From the NCBI GenBank assembly GCA_963995505.1, contig OZ023181.1, forward strand, positions 7,043,487-7,107,486: DNA of 64,000 nt. Direction: 5' to 3'. Below are positions 55,586 to 64,000 of the stretch, piece by piece (the first letter of the stretch is position 1; each line of letters begins with the position of its first letter). Below the pieces are notes generated by a model. The model had not been told where the DNA came from. It was given only the letters and a program-made list of their open reading frames with translations, and ran no database searches. The stretch is from Hypericum androsaemum (taxonomy: Eukaryota; Streptophyta; Magnoliopsida; Malpighiales; Hypericaceae). Position numbers and translations under genes: made by a program.

Positions 55586-55722
55586 TTTTGTATATCATTA
55601 AAGTTATACTTGCATTTTTTATTATAAGGGTAAGGGTCATGAGTAAGGTATAAGTTCAACTCTCCGAACTAGGATATGGATAAGGACCCTATCCAACACT
55701 ACTCTACTCATCACCATCCCTA

Positions 55723-55972
55723 CTTCTAAGTGATTTTAATTAAAAAAATTGACTTAATTGATATATTTTAAACCACATAATTTTTACGATACCGCATGAT
55801 ACTAAAATATATTTTTCTCAATATTAATTTGATTATTTTTTAATCTAAAAATAGTAAAAGATTTTTGCATAATTTTTTCTTACTGGCTGGTCAAACTAGG
55901 GTGTCAGCGGATTCGAGTGGTTGAACTGTGGTCAATTGACCATCAATCAAACCAAATTTGGTACTGGAATGT
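55723..55972. other. Intergenic DNA, no gene seen
   Basis: AT-rich; contains the 12-bp palindrome ACCAAATTTGGT near 55950. Confidence 0.5.
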
Positions 55973-56276
55973 ACCATTCAGGACAGTCCTGGATGGCAGA
56001 CCATTGGATATATACGACCCAGACCATTGGATATATACTAAACAGACCATTGGATATATAAGGTAGACCATTGGATATACACAAGTCATACCATTGGATA
56101 TACACGGGACATACCATTGGATATATAACAGACAAACTATTTTATTCGACCCCTTTTATCTCGGGACGGTCCTCGTAAACTATTTTATCATAACTGAGTA
56201 GACCATTTTATCGTACCTGAATAGACCATTTTATCATAACTAGACGAACTATTTATTCTCCAGGACGGTCCTGGCG
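55973..56276. repeat. Two-block minisatellite bordered by gapped palindromes
   Basis: Three copies of a GGAC-N-GTCC palindrome (CAGGACAGTCCTG near 55979, GGGACGGTCCT near 56163, CAGGACGGTCCTG near 56261) divide the region. Between the first two are six about 22-bp units built on ACCATTGGATATA (55999-56127). Between the last two are about five units built on AACTATTTTATC/GACCATTTTATC (about 56136-56255), again about 22 bp apart. Confidence 0.8.
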
Positions 56277-56489
56277 CATTTTACACATCCAATACCAAAT
56301 CTAACCCGTTCACTAGTAGGGACTAGAGAAAATTTTAGCGTATGAACTCTTTTAGGGTCTGGGATTAACCATTGGCGGTGCCATCAACATGTCTCTAGTT
56401 TACAATTCATGACCAACATAGAAAATAATGAGAAGAGATTTATCTCTGAATTCAATCTTGTACTTACATCAATATTTTTTTTGAGGGGC

Positions 56490-57727
56490 TTGTTAAGGAG
56501 AAAAGGGGTACAAGAACGTCAAGACTACCCGAGACGAATCCAGAGTGATCGTCCCAAGGTCGGCCTAATGGAGGGAGAAAAAAGAGCTAGACTAAGGCTA
56601 AGCTAAGGGAAGAACGATAAAGAGTAAAAGTTGTTGTTGTTGTGATTTGTGTATCCTTCTTCCTTTGCCCGAGCTCTCTTTATGTAGAGCGCCTTGACCT
56701 AGCCTAGCTGAGGGTAAGAAAACCTAAGCCACCTCAATGTACGAAGATCTCGGCATAAAATAGAAAAATCTCTAACCAAGACCGAATCCAATGAAATTCA
56801 TCTTAACTTGTGGACGTGCTTAACAAGCAACCGGCCTAAAATGGAAAAGCCTAAACCGACTCAACCTTCTCGAACATTCTCTCCAAAGTAGTGTCAACGC
56901 CTAGATGAGCCGGGCCTCCGTATCCAATTTGAGGTGAGCTCGATACCTAGGCGAGCTCCAACCCTGACGAGCTTGTACATCCAAATGGGCCTCATGACGT
57001 ACCGGCCTAACACGACCTCAAATGAGCTCTAATTCATCTAGGCCAGGGCGAGCTAGGACGCCTAAGTGGGCTGGGATGCACGCGAGCTAGTTGAGCACGA
57101 CATGCAAGTGGGCAAACTAGCGAGCGAGCGAGCTTGCCCTTGATCACTCCCAGACGAGAAGCTCGCTCCCAACCAGGCGAGAAGCTCGCTCGCAACCACA
57201 CCAAGGCTAATAGCTCACTCCCAACCATGGCAAGGCGAGCTCGCTAGCTCTACCAGGAAGAAATCAAAACTATAAAGTTGTAGATCTACGTCTTAGCTTT
57301 CCATAGCAACTTAAATCATTACAATCAGAGTTTTGAGGCAGAAGTTATGGTTTTGCTACCAAAATGCAACAGTTCTTGACGAGGCAACGAGTACCGAAAT
57401 TTGAAGCCTTGTTTTGACTCTCCTCCATGCATAATTAGGTAAGGCTCTTGAAATATAAGTTGGAGATCCACCTCTTAGATTTCCATGGCAATAAAAATTA
57501 CTCCATTCGAAGTCCAGGTAGAGCGTTACGGCTAATTTTCCGAGAATAGACGTGGCTGCCTTCGTAACCACCATATGCTTGTGGAAATGCCAAAACTTTC
57601 TTCCTTGACTTCGTGCTAGAAACCGTCTTCGTGAACATGAACCTCGAGCCAAGGCTCGTCTCCAAAGATGTGGACCTCGTGTCAAACCTCATTTCCATGA
57701 ACGCGAAATATTTGATCTCCAACAGGA
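56490..57727 (-). repeat. Diverged Athila-like LTR segment
   Basis: The left end TGTTAAGGAG followed by GTGATCGTCCCAAGG mirrors the TG...GTCGTCCCA-AGG end of the LTRs at 6406 and 50630. The block near 57250-57360 (AAAGTTGTAGATCTACGTCTTAG, shown here only in part) matches their conserved middle. GAGCTCG-rich low-complexity sequence fills 56900-57240. A 16-bp direct repeat TTGTACTTACATCAAT lies outside both ends (56458-56473 and 57728-57743). Confidence 0.55.
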
Positions 57728-57779
57728 TTGTACTTACATCAATTTATTTTTACGTCTTGCATTATTAGGCCAAACAATC

Positions 57780-58400
57780 TTTGACACTTTTGTATTCTCT
57801 CTAAGTCTTTCTTATGCTTCATTCAATGATTTATTCTCGAATTGTTGAAAATTTTTTGTCATCTCCTTCTGCAGAGAAAGTGGGTACTTTTGTACCTCAA
57901 CACCTTCACAATTAATTCTATTGGTCTAAAAAATGAAATACTTATTAAAGGAACATGAACCAATTATTCCCAAGTAGAAATCGAAGTCCCGGCCAATTGT
58001 TTATACCACATCTTCGATTTATCCTTCGAGGTATGGAGACAACCGAAGCCTCGCCGCATCATCTTAAAGGCCGTTATACTTGAACAAATCGTCAATTTCC
58101 AAGAAATTAACTATGTGATTATTTGAATCTTAGTTGGATAAGCCATAAAATTGAACAGAGGGTTGAAGCACGTGGATGATGAGTTTGGTTAAAATGTTGT
58201 TTTTTTAGGGAGATTAAAATGTTGTTAGCCTCCACATTGGATCTAACTTCTAAGAACTCTCGACATGACACCTCTCAAAATAGACAACAAGAGTATTTAG
58301 TAAAATCAATTAAAAAAAAAAGAAAAGTGTCCTAACCCAAAATCATAAGTCAAATCTGGTGTCTAATCATTTAATCCTTGACGCTAATTGAAAGTTGGTT
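57780..58400 (-). pseudogene. Decayed gypsy gag and primer-site remnant
   Basis: Read on the minus strand, 58215-57790 is a heavily mutated copy of the gag core at 5150-5520: TTCATTCAATGATTTATTCTCGAATT corresponds to TTCACTCAACGACTCATTCTTGAATT (partial strings, both plus strand), and the spacing of later blocks agrees. AATCCTTGACGCTAATTGAAAG at about 58371-58393 is a decayed tRNA-Asp primer site next to an LTR end. No ORF survives. It is probably older than the other Athila-like copies here. Confidence 0.55.
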
Positions 58401-59139
58401 TCTCGCCTAAAACGCTCTTTTCTTAAGCTTAACTAGAATCCTAATAATTGTTTCATTGACCTTACATGTACGAGAAATATCAACGAAAATTATTACAAAT
58501 GATATAAAAAAATTATGAAAGAAATATTCAATTTGACATTTACAAATAAAAAAAATTCAATTATTGTATCACTTGAATAAAATCCTACACTGATAGAGAA
58601 AAGGTACGAGAAATATAAACATATCGCATGTACAAATTACAAACTCAAGTTTATACCAACTATAAAAAACGACGGTGGGTTTTTACTTTCTACCCATGCT
58701 ATTCTGTTATTTTCTCATTAGTTTTTGTCTTCTGTTTAGTTTCTTTGTTTTATATCTATGTATTTTTTTCTGTATTATAACTCGTTTAATATAATATAAG
58801 TTTCTCACCTGAAAAAACATAAGTTTACGATAAAAGAAAAGGTCCAAGTACCATATTTTTGGCGGGGGATGACCTCACTACCTTCCTTTCGGACTGTTGT
58901 GTTCTTCTTCGTTTTCAACTTGTTCCTCGTCTTCAAGGTAACCTCCTCAAAGTCAACTGCTTCTATCTCGCCTATATTCTTACAAGTGTTTTGTTTTCCC
59001 ACTAATGAGTCCTCTTATTAACTTAGATTAGAGTCCGTCCATAATTCTGTCTCCCAAACAGAGTGAGTGGTGCACAGAGGGTCGGTGGTAGGTAGGTTTT
59101 TGGAACAAAGTCAAACCCATCAGCTCAAGTCCAAGTGTA
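58401..59139. other. Intergenic DNA and 5' region of the PSK SIMULATOR-like gene
   Basis: The left part may include the decayed 5' LTR of the gypsy remnant. The right part is the putative promoter and 5' UTR. AT-rich TATA-like sequences occur near 58780-58800 but none stands out. Confidence 0.4.
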
Positions 59140-62100
59140 ATGGGAGGGACAATCTCCAAGAAATCCAATAAAAGGGACAAGACCAATAATGGACCTCTGA
59201 ACCAACAACCCAGTTGGGCTTCTTCTTCAATTGTTGTTGGTGGGTTCGAAGATGAGGAAGGTGGTGGTACCAAGCAGAACCCATCTACGGACGCCGATGG
59301 TGGTGATGATGATTTCTATGATGGGATTCCCCGCTACACTTCGTTTCGGTCGCGCTCCACCCGCGAAAAGGTTGAATTTGTAGCCCTTTGCTTCCATGAT
59401 TTGTTGGTTGTTAGGAAGAAGATGTTGTTTAGAAAGAACACATGGAATTAGGTAGATTGAATGCCAATTAGATAGATTGAATGCCCCCTATTGTGTAATG
59501 AGTAACTGATTATACTTCGAATTAGGTAGCTACTTACCAGACATCAGTTGTTTCATTTCAACCACTTGAGTTGTTTAATGTGCACTCGAGCAGGTTTCGG
59601 AGGTGGGTTCACGCATAGGAAGAGCCGGTACATTTGGGTTGGAAAAGGCGGTGGAGGTCCTGGACAATCTTAGTACTAGTATGACCAACTTGAATACCAA
59701 CAGCGGGTTTGGTTCTGGCTCAGCCACTAAAGGAAATGAATTGTCGATATTGTCTTTCGAGGTGGCCAACACCATCGTCAAGGGGTCTAACCTGATGCGA
59801 TCCCTTTCCCCGAGAAGTATGAGGCATTTGAAAGAAGAAGTGCTTGCTTCAGAAGGTGTGCGAAATTTGATATCAGATTATGAGGATGAGCTTTTATCAA
59901 TTGTTGCATCCGACAAGAGGTACTAGCCACGTGAATTGGACGAGAGAGTGGGATCACTGCGTCTTTGTGTCTCCTCCGTTAGTTGTGTTGAGTTGTTTCT
60001 TGGCTTGTTGAATAACTCCGTTTCTTACTTCTGCAGGGAAGAATTGAAAGTCTTCCTGGGTGAAGTGATCCGTTTTGGAAATATCTCTAAAGATCCTCAG
60101 TGGCATAACTTGGACCGTTATTTTGAGAAGTAAGACAACAGGCCTTTAATCTAGCTGGCCTGGCAATCAGATTCTTAGTAAACAGCTCTATAACTTGAAT
60201 TTTTAATGCTTATTGCCAGAGTTAACCGGGACCTTACTCCCCAAAAGCCACTCAAGGAGGAGGCAGAATCGGTCATAAATCTCTTAATGACATTAGTTCA
60301 TCATACTGCTGTGAGTATAATCTTTGCCCTACATAAGTGCAGATCTTACTACCTAATCAGGCAAATAATAGGATAACTTGGTACAGCAGTAGCTGATAAC
60401 ATTATCAATTGTGATTGAAGGAAGTGATGGTTATGTTTGATGCATCTCTCCATTAAAATGACCGTACAGCTAATCTTCGTGTGCTATACTTTGTGATCAT
60501 AACGAGTGCATAATTGGTGACTGCATCCACTTTATGTGAACTTATTCAAGGATTAACTACCATTTTGAGACTCATAAACATGGAAATTGTTCAGGTGCCA
60601 GTCATTACATTTTGGCATCTACATTGAGGATTCAAAATGTCTCTGTTGTGAATTTAAATCTTTGTAAGGATTCCGTGATAATTTTTTTGATGCAGGAACT
60701 TTATCGTGAGTTGCAAGTCTTAGACAGGATTGAACATAACTATTCAGACATACTTAAAGTGGAAGATAATTCAGCTTCCAATCGTAAAGGTGATGCTCTA
60801 TTCTAGAAGGCCTCTGAATTTTAAATTGTCAAATGCTGTGTGAAACATTATATTGCAATGGATCAGTCAGTGACTCGGACTGTATTAATGTGTTCCTTGT
60901 TCTGGAACAACTAAAACTTTCATCCGGCTGTTCCTGTAATTGATAGTATCTTGTAGCAGATTGAGAAACTGGTGTAGCCAAGATGATAATATTGGCTGAG
61001 AACTATGACAAGTGGTCGATGAAATGCTCCTCATTCCTTCTTAAACGCGTTGGAGAAGAAACATGACTTGTGTTTGTGCTTCTACGGTGGTCAAAGTCCC
61101 ACTGATCACTGTCAGCGATCTGTGGCCATTTATTGTTCTGAGAAAAGTCCCATTGATTGCTCAATTGGTGCAACAGTCTCACAAGAGCCTATGCTAGCCT
61201 CTTAGAGAATGAAGTTTCTTGGATATACTTTTCTAGCTTCAGTTGAACTTTGGCTTTAGCTCTATCAACTGCAAATTAAAAGCAAATGCAATCTGCATTG
61301 CAGGTGTCACCATTCCAATTTTGAAGTCGGAGATAAAACACCAAAAAAAGCAAGTTAGAAGCCTAAAGAAGAAGTCACTATGGTCCAGAAGTATGGAAGA
61401 GGTAGCTGCTGACTACGACTACTTTTTTTAAAGTCCATTTCTTGTTCGTACTGAAAAAGGAAATAACCATTCAGAAGTATAATTTAAAGGTGTTTGACCA
61501 TCATTATTTATCTTTTACTTTCACTTTGTCCTTTGGGTGAATCTCTGTATGTCTTTCTGCTCTTTGGCAATTTCGAGCTAATGTATTTGTCAAAGGGAAT
61601 GGCAGGTGATGGAAAAACTGGTGGATATTGTTCACTTCTTACTCCTAGAGATACACAATGCATTCCGAACTGCTGGTATGCCTCTGTTGCTCTTCTTTGT
61701 GTTCTTTGAATAAAAGATTAATTTACATTAGTTTCTCCATCAAATCTGCCTTTTTTTGTTAAACATCTTCCCATATGAATTATGGATGTACTTTTGTCCA
61801 TATTATTTGTACTCTGCGTGAGAAATCGTTCGCAGATGTATGGATATACGGCATGTCTTTAACTGTGCATAGGAAAATCCGCTGCACTAGTTTTCAAAAG
61901 AAGAAATTTCTTTTTCGAACTTTTGTTTTCATATCCAAAATAAGCATTTTGTATGTTCAACAAGCGAACACATGATTGCAGAAACCATATAGGAGTCAAA
62001 ATTTGGGAAGAAATTAACTTGTTTTTTGTTCAGAGAAAACAATTAACTGTTTGTATGTTCAATGCCTGGAAAGCACATCAGGCATAAAACGATACAGTTG

Positions 62101-63935
62101 TACATTCAAAAGACTATCAGACCTGATTCATTTATCACATTGTGATGCACCTAAAATTTCTTCTATGCTTCCTGTTTTGGATGCTTTCTGCACTTCTTGA
62201 AGGAAATTTTAGTAGCTGTATGCTAATTGATTATCTTAAAATTAAGGGATAATTTTTGCTTGTTGCGCGCAGATGATCACGTGATGACAAAAGGATTTAC
62301 GGGCAACAATCTGAAACTGGGACCCGCTGGCCTTTCTTTGCACTATGCTAACGTTGTTATGCAAATTGATAATATTGTAGGCGTCCGTCTCTTTTCTTCG
62401 TCTTGTTTCTCGTTTTGCATGCTTTTTAGTTTACATTTCCTGTGACCGTAACATTGTGTGTGATTTTTGCATGTTGTGTAATCCATATCATATTTGCATA
62501 TGAACGAACAATCAGGGAAACTTCTAAAGCAGGACACAAAAATCATGCCACGAGTAAAAAGCCATCTTTTTATCCGAAATTTCGTTATTTGCATTGAACT
62601 GCTTTCAGAATAAAATCCTTCTCCGCGAGATTCTACAGTTGTCTCTCCCCTAGGGTCGAGAGACAACAACTCACCTGCTGTTCTGCATCTTAAATTGAGT
62701 GGGAATGCATTGTCCAAGGATGCAGATAATTGCATATTTTTAGCTCAATGCACAATTGATGTTATGTTTACATTTGAACTGGATCAAATACCTGGGATGA
62801 AGCTCGTTGCATGACTTTATCTGTGCACAATTCAAGTATGTCGGTTTTGAGGATTATCCGAAATGATTTGATGTTTTCAGGTAGCACGCTCAAGTTCGGT
62901 ACCTCAAAATGCAAGGGAGACTCTGTACCTGAGCTTGCCACCGAGCATTAAAGCAGCTTTACGCTCCAAACTAGACTCCTTCCATGTTAAAGATGAGGTA
63001 TTTACATGTCAATACAATCCTAGGGCAGCGGATTGAATTTCAAGCTAACATGTTTTAGGATAGTTTCTTTGCTGCATACATTTTCAAGTTTGATTCTCTC
63101 TTCTGCAGCTGACTGTTGCAGAAATCAAAGATGAGATGGAGAAGACTTTGCACTGGCTCGTTCTCCTTTCCACTAACACAGCCAAGTAATTCACTGATTG
63201 TACAAAAACTTTTGGTTCATTGAAAGAAGAGTAGGCTTATTTTGATAGCCCATGTTTCTCAGTTGCATATTTTCCTATTGCAGAGTCCATCACGGCTTCG
63301 GTTGGGTTGGAGAGTGGGGAAATTCAGGGTAATGTGGCTATGTGTTTCCTCTTGTCAATCCTTAAAGCTAATATCATTTTTGACTATGAACCAAGGCTGG
63401 CGGTATTATGATTAACAAGAACACGGGACTTTGCATCCACAGATCTGAGAAGAACCGGAAATTCGCTGCTGTACCAGCAGAAATCATGCGGATTGAGACA
63501 CTGCACCATGCTGATAAGGAGAAAACCGAGTCATACATTCTCAACCTGCTCTTATGGCTTCATCACCTGGTTATCAAATCCAAGGCGGTCAACACTTTAA
63601 TGTCGCAAACTCAAAACACTATCAAAAGTTCGGCTTCCCAGCCTGTCCCAGCATCGGCCAACACATCATTACTAACAATCGAGGAACAAGAACTTTTGCT
63701 CAGGGTAAGCGTTAAGAAAAGGATACGAGGAATCAGTACGAGCGAGGACTTTGATTTGGATAGAAAGAGGTTGTCAAAGCACGATAAACTGAGTAGGAGT
63801 AACAATGATCACCCTCCACAGAGCAGCAAGGATAGGATCACCTCCGAAAGACTTCCATCTGCAATTCCTATGATTGGTTTTGGCATTGATAAAGAGAAGT
63901 GTTTGGATGCCATTGATAGAGTGGAGGTAGTCTGA
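59140..63935 (+). CDS. PSI: PSK SIMULATOR-like protein (DUF3475 plus DUF668), 12 exons, 612 aa
   Basis: Exons: 59140-59370, 59594-59919, 60037-60129, 60220-60310, 60696-60789, 61304-61401, 61606-61675, 62273-62376, 62881-62997, 63109-63185, 63284-63328 and 63443-63935. All borders are GT-AG and phases join. The family supports growth linked to phytosulfokine and brassinosteroid signalling in Arabidopsis. The start MGGTISK carries a Gly2 suited to N-myristoylation, so attachment to the plasma membrane is likely. DUF3475 lies around ILSFEVANTIVKGSNLMRSL (about residues 128-185). A helical middle (KKKSLWSRSMEEVMEKLVDI) follows. DUF668 starts at KLGPAGLSLHYANVVMQID and runs to about HHGFGWVGEWGNSG, with RIETLHHADKEKTE after it. 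The last acceptor (63441-63442) was chosen because it alone restores GS-EKNRK. Stop TGA at 63933-63935. Confidence 0.92.
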
Positions 63936-64000
63936 TAACTTCATAGGCTTTATTAGAGAAACCTGGGTGGATCTATTCAACTTGAGGATACAAAATTCCT
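63936..64000 (+). other. 3' UTR of the PSK SIMULATOR-like gene (partial)
   Basis: The last 65 bases follow the stop codon. No polyadenylation signal is visible before the window ends. Confidence 0.5.

Larger units (their letters stand above)
54123..55722. mobile_element. hAT-type element, family B, carrying a nested Mutator-like insertion
   Basis: The left end TAGGAATGTCAAAAATA and right end CACCATCCCTA are diverged forms of the TAGGGATGGCA termini at 9776-10501. Subterminal GGTAGGGTATG motifs match too. The 8-bp flanks GCTCTAAG and CTTCTAAG agree at six positions. Without the insertion at 54320-55585 it would be about 330 bp. Confidence 0.7.

Noticed and set aside
55999..56130. CRISPR-like array of regularly spaced repeats
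   Set aside because: The genome is a plant; units are about 22 bp with no unique spacers of constant size and no cas genes.
60612..60806. Met at 60612 as a separate small gene
   Set aside because: It overlaps the end of an intron and exon 5 of the PSK SIMULATOR-like gene, which explains the coding signal.

Overview
The window looks like nuclear DNA of a flowering plant, probably a eudicot. It has multi-exon genes with GT-AG introns, WD40 COMPASS, NIPA, MACPF and PSK-SIMULATOR type proteins, Athila/Tekay and Tork/Ale-type LTR retrotransposons with tRNA-Asp or tRNA-iMet primer sites, hAT and Mutator MITEs, and degenerate plant-type telomere repeats. No species can be named from the sequence alone.

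Regions in order. (1) 1-10726 is a nest on the minus strand. An Athila-like Ty3/gypsy element (1-7890, one LTR cut by the window edge) sits inside the LTR of a Tork-like Ty1/copia element (7891-10726). Both lost most of pol and keep gag joined to the far end of pol. Each also carries an hAT MITE. (2) 10727-14704 holds a GRF zinc-finger ORF, a degenerate telomere-like tract and a decayed Mutator (MULE) transposase. (3) 14705-19301 is a decayed Ale-like copia element with short LTRs and a perfect TSD. (4) 19325-19764 is the broken 3' end of a LEPA/EF4 gene. (5) 20495-24042 is an apparently intact MACPF gene (minus, 7 exons, 601 aa). (6) 24450-30079 is intergenic DNA with two long-TIR MITEs, a G-box cluster and a small dispersed repeat. 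(7) 30080-33871 is an RbBP5-like (RBL) gene (minus, 5 coding exons, 549 aa). (8) 34259-42339 is a young chromodomain (Tekay-like) gypsy element with about 99.5% identical LTRs and TSD CAAAA. (9) 42345-46247 is intergenic, with a second copy of the hAT MITE family and an orphan telo-box/TATA promoter. (10) 46248-49639 is a NIPA-type magnesium transporter gene (minus, 9 exons, 345 aa). (11) 50050-58460 is a second accessory cluster: a MULE transposase split by a solo Athila-type LTR, a second GRF ORF, minisatellites, a Pack-MULE-like element with an F-box/DUF295 fragment nested in an hAT element, a palindrome-bordered minisatellite and a decayed gypsy remnant. (12) 59140-63935 is a PSK SIMULATOR-like gene (plus, 12 exons, 612 aa).

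The four intact genes are unrelated housekeeping or signalling genes and form no pathway. The most unusual signals are in the mobile DNA. The young Tekay element has two intron-like GT-AG segments in gag-pro whose removal gives one gag-pol frame. Two nested elements carry parallel gag/pol-tail deletions. GRF-finger ORFs recur beside MULE transposases. A minisatellite has each block bounded by a gapped palindrome. Exon limits were read by eye from splice consensus, reading frame and family resemblance; no alignment or database search was run.
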